A DNA stretch of 52,805 nucleotides from UBA5734 sp964528645 (GTDB lineage: Bacteria > Bacillota > Clostridia > Saccharofermentanales > UBA5734). The notes beneath the pieces were generated by a model that had not been told where the DNA came from, did no database searches, and saw nothing but the letters and a program-made list of their open reading frames with translations. A program made the translations under genes and the position numbers. Below, piece by piece: positions 16,645 to 24,743 of the stretch. Location: positions 1 to 52,805 of the forward strand of contig CAZGSR010000020.1 in the NCBI GenBank assembly GCA_964528645.1, given 5' to 3'. Every line of letters begins with the position of its first letter. Position 1 is the first letter of the stretch.

Positions 16645-16989
16645 ATGTCACAGAAAAATGTCCTCGCTCGCAGGAATCGCCGCCAGAACCGCAGTATCAA
16701 ACTTTTGCTTTTGCTCATGATCATAGTCCTCTCCGCGCTGCTCTTAACCGCCTGTATTCCCGGCGACGGCAAGGCCACCCCGGACAAGCCCGCAGGATTC
16801 TTCTGGGGCGTCTGGCATGGCTGGATCGCCCCGATCTCCCTGATCGGCGGCCTGTTCAACAAGAGCCTGCGCGTCTATGAAACAAACAATACCGGCTGGT
16901 GGTATGATCTGGGCTTCTACATGGCGATCATCAGTGGATTCGGTGGCTTGTCCCTGGCTCGACGGTCCAAGTCAAAGAAGTGCGAATGA
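16645..16989 (+). CDS. Small membrane lipoprotein of unknown function
   Basis: A 114-residue protein with a basic N-terminus, a hydrophobic stretch at about residues 19-36 ending in the lipobox-like LLTAC, then a conserved-looking FFWGVWHGWIAPISLIGGLF and a second hydrophobic region, YDLGFYMAIISGFGGLSL, before a basic tail. AAGGTG precedes the ATG. I recall similar small proteins in diverse bacteria but know no function. It lies downstream of the methyltransferase-like gene and is convergent with the SOUL-family gene; the 87 bases between show no clear terminator. Confidence 0.75.
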   Translation: MSQKNVLARRNRRQNRSIKLLLLLMIIVLSALLLTACIPGDGKATPDKPAGFFWGVWHGWIAPISLIGGLFNKSLRVYETNNTGWWYDLGFYMAIISGFGGLSLARRSKSKKCE

Positions 16990-17076
16990 AGACTTTGCCA
17001 GATCATTCCAATAATTGCGACCCTGGCTGAGTTTCCACTCGAGCCAAAGCCATCGCAATGAAATCTCTTCCGGCCT

Positions 17077-17589
17077 TTAGTCCGCTGTCGCTTTTAATTG
17101 GACCCATAGTTCGTTGCGTTTGAAAATTCCCGGAATGAACGGTGGATTATACCGCGCCAGTTCGATCGAGCCGATTGTCTCCAGACGACGCTGCTCCAGC
17201 CATTCCAACAGGGCAGCCCTTTGCCGGGCGATCGCCCGGGGCGTCGCATTGCCCTTGAAAACAACCGCGGCCACTTTGCGGGCAGGCACTTCACGGATCC
17301 TGACCGCTGGGTCTTTTGGCTGAGGGACCGTCCCGGCCTGATACTCGTGGGGCATGACAAAAGCAATCGTCAATTGTTGCTGGCCCAAGTCATTCAGAAC
17401 TGGCGCCGTCATGGCGATTTTCCTGCGGTCGCGATTATCGCCACTGATGAAATTGAACAAGCGGCCAAATCCCGATGATCCGCTCAAATCGGTCTCCGGG
17501 CTGATCGCCAGAATCAGCGGCTCGTAGTAGCGGATTTCGAACATCCCGTCTTGTTCCAGAAGCTGGTAAGGCGCTTGTTGCACAGCCAT
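17077..17589 (-). CDS. SOUL-family haem-binding protein
   Basis: A 170-residue cytoplasmic protein of the SOUL/HEBP family, which binds tetrapyrroles. It opens with YQLLEQDGMFEIRYYEPLILA, then GSSGFGRLFNFISGDNRDRRKIAMTAPVL, the strongly conserved family core near residues 38-66. The C-terminal half has VRIREVPARKVAAVVFKGNA and LARYNPPFIPGIFKRNELW, also typical. Bacterial members are poorly studied; haem sequestration or transport is presumed. Palindrome copy 3 lies just upstream. Confidence 0.9.
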   Translation of the reverse strand: MAVQQAPYQLLEQDGMFEIRYYEPLILAISPETDLSGSSGFGRLFNFISGDNRDRRKIAMTAPVLNDLGQQQLTIAFVMPHEYQAGTVPQPKDPAVRIREVPARKVAAVVFKGNATPRAIARQRAALLEWLEQRRLETIGSIELARYNPPFIPGIFKRNELWVQLKATAD

Positions 17590-17615
17590 TTTTCATCACC
17601 AATATTCATTATGAC

Positions 17616-17643
17616 ACAAAAAGGGACCCGGTCCCTTTTTTGT
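17616..17643. repeat. GGGAC/GTCCC palindromic element, copy 3
   Basis: ACAAAAAGGGAC (17616-17627), central CCG, GTCCCTTTTTTGT (17631-17643), with one extra T in the right arm. It lies between the WG-repeat gene end and the SOUL gene start and would also work as a terminator in both directions. A CATAAT -10-like box (minus strand, 17608-17613) follows toward the SOUL gene. Confidence 0.85.
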
Positions 17644-19356
17644 TCAATTGCCTTGAATCGCCTGCCAGAGTAGGCTTTCCGGGTCGATCAGGTCCTGGAT
17701 CTCTGTGTAGGGGATCGAGAAGGTCGGGAAGCCTGCGGCGTAGGCGGCAATGGCATAGGGATCGTAATACAGCTCCAGATGATCCGAAGTCAGTCTAAAA
17801 TTATGATCATTCAAAGATGGACTTTTATCATCATACATCATGCTGCCAGCCGCTTCCTGGGCCTGGATCTGCCGCCTGATCGTGTCTTCGAGCGAAGCCT
17901 TGAAATCCACGCCCGCCTTGAACAGATCCTTCAGAGCATAGACCTGGCCAGTCCGGGAGTCGATATGAATATTTGTCTGGGTGGGCATCCCATGGGCTGC
18001 GCCGATCGGGTATAAATAGCCAGCCTGCTGGACGACCAAAAGCTTAGAGACAGCCTCGGTATTGAAGTCTGCAGAATAATAGGCAGTTCCCGGCGCAGCC
18101 TGCGAGCCATCAAAATTGATGGTTGCAGCATCGCTGGCAAAAGCAGCCTTCAAAGTTGCGTTGATCGTCGTCTGCACGGCCGGATCGTTCAGTCCAGAAA
18201 TTTCCGGATAATAGATCACTGTGAACCGGTCAGGACTGGATTTTTGCCGGGTCACTTGCCAGCCATTGGCCAGCTGTTCGACTGGATTTTCCAGCCAGAC
18301 CAGCTGGCCATCCCGGGTATAATACGACAGGCGCTGGTCAATGGTCGCCTTGTAAAGGCCCTGGTCCAGTTCAATCGTCCCGTTCCCGGGCAATTTTCCC
18401 AGGGCGGCCACCAGCTGGCCCGATTCATCCAGTAAATAGGTGTCGTGCAGATCTGCGGCGGAGACCAGGCCGTCGCCGGCCGCAGTCAAATCATAGTAGA
18501 CAAAATCACTCAGTTGTTTGCCATTCTGGTCAAACAAGGCTTTGGGCAGGTCGCGGTACCAGAAAATGTCGGGCGTTTCCCGGGCCGCTGCAAAAAGTGT
18601 GTCGCCCAGGCGTTCAATGCCAGCGAATTCCTGAGGCAAGATCACCTGGCCATCCGCGGCAAACAAGCCATATAGCTCTTTGTATTCGACCGATTTGCCG
18701 ATGATAGACAGCCCATCGGCAAACGTCTGGTCATATTGCAGAACATTGCCGGATCCGGGCGCCGGCGCCTGGTAGTCAGCCACCTTCTCACCTTTGGCAT
18801 TGATATAGTATTGGCTGCCATCCGCGGCATAGACCAGAGCCCGGCCGTTTGCAAAGGCCCCGACCGAACCGTAGACCTGCGTTATCACCTGCCCTTGGGT
18901 GTCGATCAAGCTGCTGGCCGTCGCATTGTCCCAGACATAGGCCGTGGCAATCCCTTCGGAAAAATCCGTGATGTCGTCATAAGTCGGATCCAACACCCAC
19001 TGGCCTTGCCGGTCAATCAGACCGGTCTTGCCATCGAGCTGGACCCTGGCCAGGCCACTCGTCTGAAAGTCAGAAGCCATGCTGTAAAGAGGTTCCAGGA
19101 CAAATTCGCCAGTGGCATCGATGTATCCCCAAAGCTTGGCACCCTTTTCCCGGACATAAGCCGGATACAGACCATCCGCCCTATCGGCCACCGTTGGCTG
19201 ACTGCTCTCGGTTTCAGGCGTTGCCGAGCTCGTTGCAGCCGCAGCTGCAGACGAAGCGACCGTCGTCACAGGTTTTTTTGTCGCACAGCCACCCAGCAGT
19301 CCCAAGAGCAGGGCCAGGATGCAGATCAAAGCCAGCAGCTGCGGTCCCCTTGGCAT
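17644..19356 (-). CDS. WG-repeat lipoprotein with C-terminal RsiV-like (DUF3298) domain
   Basis: A surface lipoprotein of about 570 residues. The signal peptide MPRGPQLLALICILALLLGL ends in LLGGC. WG-type repeats follow after a Ser/Thr/Ala linker, for example KLWGYIDATGEFVLEPLYS and KTGLIDRQGQWVLDPTYDD. The C-terminal 200 residues resemble the DUF3298/RsiV domain: YPEISGLNDPAVQTTINATL, then PTQTNIHIDSRTGQVYALKDLF and FSIPYTEIQDLI. In RsiV that domain binds lysozyme; here no sigma factor is nearby. The ATG at 19356 has AGGTGG upstream; an alternative ATG at 19413 with GAGGA would add 19 residues before the signal peptide. Confidence 0.85.
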   Translation of the reverse strand: MPRGPQLLALICILALLLGLLGGCATKKPVTTVASSAAAAATSSATPETESSQPTVADRADGLYPAYVREKGAKLWGYIDATGEFVLEPLYSMASDFQTSGLARVQLDGKTGLIDRQGQWVLDPTYDDITDFSEGIATAYVWDNATASSLIDTQGQVITQVYGSVGAFANGRALVYAADGSQYYINAKGEKVADYQAPAPGSGNVLQYDQTFADGLSIIGKSVEYKELYGLFAADGQVILPQEFAGIERLGDTLFAAARETPDIFWYRDLPKALFDQNGKQLSDFVYYDLTAAGDGLVSAADLHDTYLLDESGQLVAALGKLPGNGTIELDQGLYKATIDQRLSYYTRDGQLVWLENPVEQLANGWQVTRQKSSPDRFTVIYYPEISGLNDPAVQTTINATLKAAFASDAATINFDGSQAAPGTAYYSADFNTEAVSKLLVVQQAGYLYPIGAAHGMPTQTNIHIDSRTGQVYALKDLFKAGVDFKASLEDTIRRQIQAQEAAGSMMYDDKSPSLNDHNFRLTSDHLELYYDPYAIAAYAAGFPTFSIPYTEIQDLIDPESLLWQAIQGN

Positions 19357-19469
19357 TTCAGTCCACCTGTATAATAGAGCATCGTGTTGTGAAGCTTGTT
19401 TTGCTCGTGTCATCTGTCCATCCTCTTGGTTCGAAATCGTCTCTATCCTGCATTCCCTGAAAATTATAG

Positions 19470-19732
19470 CTAGGTCGGCACCTCAATACCGAGCTTTGTA
19501 TAAAGGTCCATTTGTTTTTTAGTCATTTCACCAATATGCGGTTTCCGACCTGGCTGCTCAAAGCATTCAATCACATCCAGATCATCAAGTAATTCCTGTA
19601 AGGTATCGTATGTCATTCGGGGACAAATATTCTTATCTGATTTCCAAAATCGACACTTATCAGGTACTTTTTTGGTCAAGAAAGCGATACGGTCGGTATC
19701 ACCATGACCCGGCCTAATCTTCTGATCGAGCT
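19470..19732 (-). pseudogene. Transposase C-terminal remnant
   Basis: An open stretch encodes roughly 85 residues including PRMTYDTLQELLDDLDVIEC and PHIGEMTKKQMDLYTKLGIE, which resemble the C-terminal tail of DDE transposases of the IS4/IS1634 type. The open frame continues up to 19805 but that part overlaps the lacZ terminator, so the remnant begins at or below 19732. No catalytic DDE motifs and no inverted repeats are seen. Together with the terminator this accounts for the roughly 430 bases between the WG-repeat gene and lacZ; 19414-19469 shows nothing else. Confidence 0.5.
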
Positions 19733-19733
19733 C

Positions 19734-19785
19734 AAAAAAAGCCTTAGTGACGTCCCCCATCAATGAAGGCAATGTCGCTAAGGCT
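19734..19785 (-). terminator. Rho-independent terminator of the beta-galactoside operon
   Basis: On the minus strand AGCCTTAGCGAC (19785-19774) pairs with GTCACTAAGGCT (19751-19740) with one G-U pair, followed at once by seven T. It lies 57 bases after the lacZ stop. Confidence 0.88.
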
Positions 19786-19841
19786 AATTTCGCATTTATG
19801 AACAAAATCCATCGAACGGCGTGGCGCTTTTACCTCACCCT

Positions 19842-22800
19842 TCAAACCCCGCAAAACTCAAACTCAAACGAGAGCGGCCGGCTGACATCGAGCCGGTATT
19901 CGTCGTGGGTCCGGGCACCCCAGCTGTCGTCGCCGGCGATTCCGAGCTGCTGCTGGGCGATACGGACAACGGTGTTGTGGACCGGCGGCAGCTCATAGGC
20001 ATGACGGGCTTGCTCCAGTTCATGCGGCGTATAGGGCAGTGCCGAGACGTTGAGCGATGACCCGCTAAAACGCAGACCACGACCAGCCGCATTCAACACT
20101 GTCGCCCAGCGGACACCGGTCTTGTTGCCGCATTCCTGAGGCTTGAGATAACCGGCCAGGTTATCCTGGACTGGCGTTTCATAAACGCCCAGCTTGGCGC
20201 CATGGTTGCGATCGGCGTAGGTCTCGTCTGGTCCCAGACCGTACCAGGTCAGGTGGTCGAATGCGGCGTCGAGTTGGAACATCACACCGAATTCCGGCAT
20301 ATCGCCCAGTTCCGGCACGGGATTGTAGTCCAGTCGGATCCGGACGCGGCCGTCAGGGAATACCGTGTAGGTCAGCTGGCAGGATGCCACAGGCTGGGTT
20401 GGCAGCAGGTAATCAAAGGTGATCCGGACCTGGTCCGGCAAGATCTCGATGACCGGCTGACGGACCATCTGAGTCTCGGGGTCCTTGTGGGTCAGATAGA
20501 GGCTGGCGATTTTCCATTGCGCTGACCGGGCCGGCAGACTGTTGCCACGGTCATTGTCGGTTGGGGCGCGCCAGAAATTCGGCAGCGGCATCCCCTTGAG
20601 GAGCTCTTCACCGGCCAAGCGGTACGAAACCAGGCCGCCGTACATTTTTGAGAACAGCACTTCGAAATGGTCGCCGCGAACGCCGAGATTCCAGGCGCCG
20701 TCGATCACCTCGAATGCACCGGTCTGGACGGGCGCGCCAGTCGTGTGGGGCTCGCCGGCAACGGCAAACACATCCTGGCCGAAGGCAATTTCATGGCCAC
20801 GCGCAGCCCAGGCGGTGTCGTTTTTCAGGGCAAACGACACCGTCACGGCATATTCACCTGCCTCTGTCGGACGAGAAAAGGGCAGTGGGTAGTCGGCGGC
20901 AGACAAGGGCGCAACAGCTGTGGCCACCGGATGGCGTGAAACGATCTGGCCGTCTCTGGCCAACTCGACCGTGCAGTCGAACGCATCCGTCGCAGTGAAG
21001 AGATGCTTGTTGACCACCGTGAACGTGTCGCCGGCAAAAGTTACTGCGATGTTCTGGTAATTGAATTTGACCTCGGCCATTTTGGGCGATGGCTCGCGGG
21101 TGTCGGCATAGACGATGCCATTGCCGCAAAAATTGCCATCGTTCGGCCGGTCGCCAAAATCACCGCCGTAGGCCAGGTGCCGTTCGCCGCGGCCATTGGG
21201 CCAGAGCAGGGCCTGGTCGATGTAGTCCCAGATGAATCCGCCCTGATAGAGCGGTTCTGTGTCGGTCAGATCGGTGTATTTGTGCATCGCGCCGCAGGAA
21301 TTGCCCATCGCATGGGCGTATTCGCAACAGATATAGGGTTTCTGACGGTTCTCTGCCAGGAAGGCTTCGATTTCGGTGACCGGCGGGTACATCCGGCTGA
21401 CCATGTCGGTGGTGTCCGGGTAGCGGGGATCCCAATGCACGCCTTCATAGTGGACGGGGCGTGTCGGGTCGAGCGTCCGGAACAACTGGGCCATCTCGAA
21501 AATGACTTGGCCGCCAAAGGACTCGTTGCCGCAGGACCAGATCAGGACGGACGGGTGGTTTTTGTCGCGCTGGACCAGCGAGTTGACACGATCGAGCAGC
21601 AGGTCCTGCCATTCGAGATGGTTACCCGGCAGGATCGACTCAATCCCTTTGCCCGAGAGCCGGCCCATATCCCAGGAGCCATGGGATTCCATATTCGTTT
21701 CGTCGATGACATAGAGGCCGTACTGATCGCAGAGCCGGTAGAGGCGTGAATCATTGGGGTAATGGCTGGTCCGGACCGCGTTGATATTGTTGCGCTTCAT
21801 GGTCAGGATGTCTTGCAGCAGCTCGGCCTCCGAGACCGTGCGGCCAGTCTGGGCGCTGAACTCATGGCGGTTGACGCCCTTGAACACGATCCGCTGGCCG
21901 TTCAAAAGCATCAGGCTGTCTTTGATTTCAAAGCGGCGGCAGCCAATGTTTTCGGCCACAAACTCGACCACCTGGCCAGATGCGTCGCACAGTTCGATCT
22001 CGAGGGTGTAGAGATAGGGATCCTCAGCACTCCAGAGGCGGGGATTTTGGACTGGCAGGGTGACATGGAGGGTTTCGCCAGCTGGCAGGGGCATTTCAGT
22101 CGCGGCCAAGGCCTGGTCACCCGATTTCAATACCAGCCGCACGCTGCCGGGGACCTGTGCCTGGACCAGCAAATCCGCCACCAGTTCCGCACTCTGGAAA
22201 TCATCGGCAACCCGGGTCTGGAGCTTGAGATCGGCCAGATGGACCTCCGGTACGGTGTAAAGATACACATCGCGGAATATGCCCGAGAAGCGGAAGAAGT
22301 CCTGGTCTTCGACCCAGCTGGCTGCCGTCCATTTGAAGACCTGGACCGCCAGCTTGTTCTCGCCTGTGGTCAGGTACGGGGTCAGGTCGAATTCGGCCGG
22401 GGTGAAGCCATCGGTGCTGTAGCCAACGTAGTGGCCATTCAGCCACAAGGCTAGCGCACTTTCCACGCCCTGGAACGAGATGCACAACGGTTTGCCAGCG
22501 AGATGCTCAGGCACCGAAAAATAGCTGACATAATGCCCAACCGGATTGAACCGCTGCGGCGCCTGGCCAGGCTGGACCATCTCCTTGCCATCCCAGGGAT
22601 ACTGGACATTGACGTACTGTGGGTGATCGTAGCCTTGGGTCTGGATCGAGCCGGGCACACGGATGTCCGACCACTCGTGGCAATCGTAATCGAGCTGTTC
22701 GAATCCCGTCATGGCTTCAGCCGGGCTGTCAGCATAGGCAAATTTCCACAGGCCATTGAGGGAATGGCGGAAAGGATCTTCACCGGCCAGGGTGGCCTGG

Positions 22801-22895
22801 CGCGTTGGATAAGCATGGTGGTCGGAATGGGCCGGTAATCGATTGTCGGCAAAAAAACTCAAGTCATTGATTTTCTGGATGTCGAATGCTGTCAT
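19842..22895 (-). CDS. lacZ: Beta-galactosidase, glycoside hydrolase family 2
   Basis: Hydrolyses beta-galactosides such as lactose in the cytoplasm. The 1017-residue length equals the E. coli LacZ class. Order: N-terminal jelly roll (DPFRHSLNGLWKFAYA, RVPGSIQTQGYDHPQYVN), immunoglobulin-like domains, TIM barrel with RTSHYPNDSRLY, DETNMESHG, the acid/base Glu in WSCGNESFGG, the nucleophile Glu in CCEYAHAMGNS, then the small beta-galactosidase domain ending in LEQARHAYELPP. The ATG at 22895 is preferred because GGAGG precedes it; an in-frame ATG at 22928 lacks a good site. Last gene of the AraC-ABC-lacZ cluster. Confidence 0.97.
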   Translation of the reverse strand: MTAFDIQKINDLSFFADNRLPAHSDHHAYPTRQATLAGEDPFRHSLNGLWKFAYADSPAEAMTGFEQLDYDCHEWSDIRVPGSIQTQGYDHPQYVNVQYPWDGKEMVQPGQAPQRFNPVGHYVSYFSVPEHLAGKPLCISFQGVESALALWLNGHYVGYSTDGFTPAEFDLTPYLTTGENKLAVQVFKWTAASWVEDQDFFRFSGIFRDVYLYTVPEVHLADLKLQTRVADDFQSAELVADLLVQAQVPGSVRLVLKSGDQALAATEMPLPAGETLHVTLPVQNPRLWSAEDPYLYTLEIELCDASGQVVEFVAENIGCRRFEIKDSLMLLNGQRIVFKGVNRHEFSAQTGRTVSEAELLQDILTMKRNNINAVRTSHYPNDSRLYRLCDQYGLYVIDETNMESHGSWDMGRLSGKGIESILPGNHLEWQDLLLDRVNSLVQRDKNHPSVLIWSCGNESFGGQVIFEMAQLFRTLDPTRPVHYEGVHWDPRYPDTTDMVSRMYPPVTEIEAFLAENRQKPYICCEYAHAMGNSCGAMHKYTDLTDTEPLYQGGFIWDYIDQALLWPNGRGERHLAYGGDFGDRPNDGNFCGNGIVYADTREPSPKMAEVKFNYQNIAVTFAGDTFTVVNKHLFTATDAFDCTVELARDGQIVSRHPVATAVAPLSAADYPLPFSRPTEAGEYAVTVSFALKNDTAWAARGHEIAFGQDVFAVAGEPHTTGAPVQTGAFEVIDGAWNLGVRGDHFEVLFSKMYGGLVSYRLAGEELLKGMPLPNFWRAPTDNDRGNSLPARSAQWKIASLYLTHKDPETQMVRQPVIEILPDQVRITFDYLLPTQPVASCQLTYTVFPDGRVRIRLDYNPVPELGDMPEFGVMFQLDAAFDHLTWYGLGPDETYADRNHGAKLGVYETPVQDNLAGYLKPQECGNKTGVRWATVLNAAGRGLRFSGSSLNVSALPYTPHELEQARHAYELPPVHNTVVRIAQQQLGIAGDDSWGARTHDEYRLDVSRPLSFEFEFCGV

Positions 22896-22928
22896 GGAAG
22901 CCTCCGGGCCGGGTGTATTTAGTTGCAT

Positions 22929-23741
22929 TTACTTGACCGAACCTGTGATGCCTTCGGTGAAACGCTTCTGCAAGGCGAAGAAGATGATGACGGTTGGGAT
23001 CGTGGACAGGAGAACGCCCAGCATGAGCATGCCGTAGTCGGTGACATACCCTTCCTTGAGGTTGGCAACCATCATCGGCATGGTGATGCTCTTCTTGTCC
23101 GTCATGATGACCTTGGGCCAGAGGTAGCTGTTCCAGGCATTCATGAAGGTGATAACCATGGCCGCGGCATAGGTCGAACGCATCGTCGGCACAAACATCC
23201 GGTAGAAAATCTGGAATTCCTTGAGTCCGTCGATCCGCGCCGCTTCGATGATGTCATGGGGAAAGGCCCGGGCACTTTGGCGGAACAGCATGATCAGGAA
23301 TGGCGTGGACAACGTTGGCAGGATGAATCCCAGCGTACTGTTCAGGAGACGGGCCGTGGAAAACATCTTGAACAGCGGGATCATCGTGGCCGCAAACGGG
23401 ATCATCATCGCCAGGAGGATGATGTTCAGGATGGTGTCCTTGGCTTTGTCGTGATAGATTTCAAAGCCGTATCCTGCCAGTGAACTGACGAACAAAGAGA
23501 TCAGGGTCAGCGCAATGGAATACTTGAAGGAATTGGCCAATGCGCCGAGGACATCCTGATTTTGCAGGAGATTCTGGAAATTGCTGATCAGGGCCGTTCC
23601 GGGCAGCAGGGTCCCGCGGGATACATCCACGCTGAGATTGGTGGCCGCAGCGAACATCCAGTACAGGGGGAAAACGGACAACAGTGCAGCAACCGTCAGG
23701 AACACGTAGGTCAGAGTCTTCTTGATTTTTTCCTTAGTCAC
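22929..23741 (-). CDS. ABC sugar permease, MalG/LacG-like
   Basis: A 270-residue membrane permease with six predicted helices, the first just after MTKEKIKKTLTYVFLT. The EAA loop IIEAARIDGLKEFQIFYRMF lies near residues 165-185. The GTG at 23741 is chosen because AGGTG stands six bases upstream; a GTG at 23750 is possible. It overlaps the preceding permease gene by eight bases, which implies translational coupling, and is 33 bases ahead of lacZ. Substrate is probably a beta-galactoside, from the lacZ neighbour. Confidence 0.92.
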   Translation of the reverse strand: MTKEKIKKTLTYVFLTVAALLSVFPLYWMFAAATNLSVDVSRGTLLPGTALISNFQNLLQNQDVLGALANSFKYSIALTLISLFVSSLAGYGFEIYHDKAKDTILNIILLAMMIPFAATMIPLFKMFSTARLLNSTLGFILPTLSTPFLIMLFRQSARAFPHDIIEAARIDGLKEFQIFYRMFVPTMRSTYAAAMVITFMNAWNSYLWPKVIMTDKKSITMPMMVANLKEGYVTDYGMLMLGVLLSTIPTVIIFFALQKRFTEGITGSVK

Positions 23742-24621
23742 GACGGTCACCTGCTTTCATCTGGATAAAGGACAGAGATGCCACCAGGATCAGGATGACA
23801 TACGACATGGCTGCGGCGTAACCAAAATTCGGCACATACTTGAAGGAGAGGTTGTAGATGTAATGCGACATGGTGATGGTTGCATTGGCCGGACCGCCGT
23901 TCGTCAGGTTGACGGATTCGTCGAACAGTTGCAGCGTACCGGTTGTGGACATGATGGCTGTCAAGAGGATCGTTGGTTTCAAAAGGGGCACCGTGATTTT
24001 CCAGAAGGTCTGGAACGGCGTCGCTCCGTCAATCTTGGCTGCTTCGTAGACGGAGTACTCGATATTTTGCAGGCCGGCCAGATAGAAAACCATGTTATAA
24101 CCCGTCCAGCGCCACAGCAGCGCCAGGATAATGACGACGCGGGCGGATGTCGGATTGGCCAGGAAATTGTAGCCAGTTTGCAGAATACCGAGTTTGATCA
24201 GAACGACATTGATGAAACCGTCGACGGCAAAAAGCGAACGGAAAATGATGGCATAGGAGACCAGGGAGGTGGCGCAGGGCAGGAAGATCGCCGTGCGGTA
24301 GAGGCCCTTGAACTTCAGGTCGCGGGTGTTGAGCATGGAGGCCAGGAACAAGGCCAAAAGGAGCATGATCGGAACTTGGACGATCAGATAGATGAAACTG
24401 TTCATCAGGGATTTGACGAAAATGGCATCCTTGAACAAGCGGCCATAATTATACAGGCCTGCAAATGACAGTTGATTCCCTTTGCCTGTTTGCAGCGACA
24501 GGAGGAAGGCCTGGATCATCGGGATAAAGCTCATGATGACAATCAGAAGGGTGGCAGGCGCCAAAAAAATCCATCCTGCCATGCGTTGTTTTTGGATAAG
24601 TGACATCGGATTTACTTTCAT
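23734..24621 (-). CDS. ABC sugar permease, MalF/LacF-like
   Basis: A 295-residue permease with six predicted helices. The EAA loop VYEAAKIDGATPFQTFWKITV lies near residues 195-216. GGAGGAG lies eight bases before the ATG at 24621; another ATG at 24606 would begin MSLIQKQRMAGW, closer to many homologues. It follows the binding-protein gene by about 120 bases that hold a perfect hairpin, and overlaps the next permease. No ATPase is encoded in the cluster. Confidence 0.92.
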   Translation of the reverse strand: MKVNPMSLIQKQRMAGWIFLAPATLLIVIMSFIPMIQAFLLSLQTGKGNQLSFAGLYNYGRLFKDAIFVKSLMNSFIYLIVQVPIMLLLALFLASMLNTRDLKFKGLYRTAIFLPCATSLVSYAIIFRSLFAVDGFINVVLIKLGILQTGYNFLANPTSARVVIILALLWRWTGYNMVFYLAGLQNIEYSVYEAAKIDGATPFQTFWKITVPLLKPTILLTAIMSTTGTLQLFDESVNLTNGGPANATITMSHYIYNLSFKYVPNFGYAAAMSYVILILVASLSFIQMKAGDRRD

Positions 24622-24693
24622 TTCAAGTACTCCTCCATGCAAAACGGGATGGACATCGGATCCAGCCAGACTTTGCGTACGGTCTTGTCAAAA

Positions 24694-24723
24694 GGGAGGT
24701 GTTCCAGGTTCGGAACACCTCCC
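24694..24723 (-). promoter_or_regulatory. Intercistronic hairpin between binding-protein and permease genes
   Basis: GGGAGGTGTTCC (24694-24705) and GGAACACCTCCC (24712-24723) form a perfect 12-base-pair stem with a six-base loop. No T-run follows on the minus strand. It occupies the same place as the hairpin at 7965-7991 in the fructoside operon and probably favours binding-protein mRNA. Confidence 0.72.
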
Positions 24724-24743
24724 CTGCAGATCAGTCAGGTTGT

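Noticed and set aside
17030..17060. GGCT...AGCC arms as a terminator between the small lipoprotein and SOUL genes.
   Set aside because: Arms are short and mismatched, with no T-run.
19733..19805. N-terminal part of the open frame that contains the transposase remnant.
   Set aside because: It is made of the lacZ terminator stem and its T-run, so it is not likely protein-coding.
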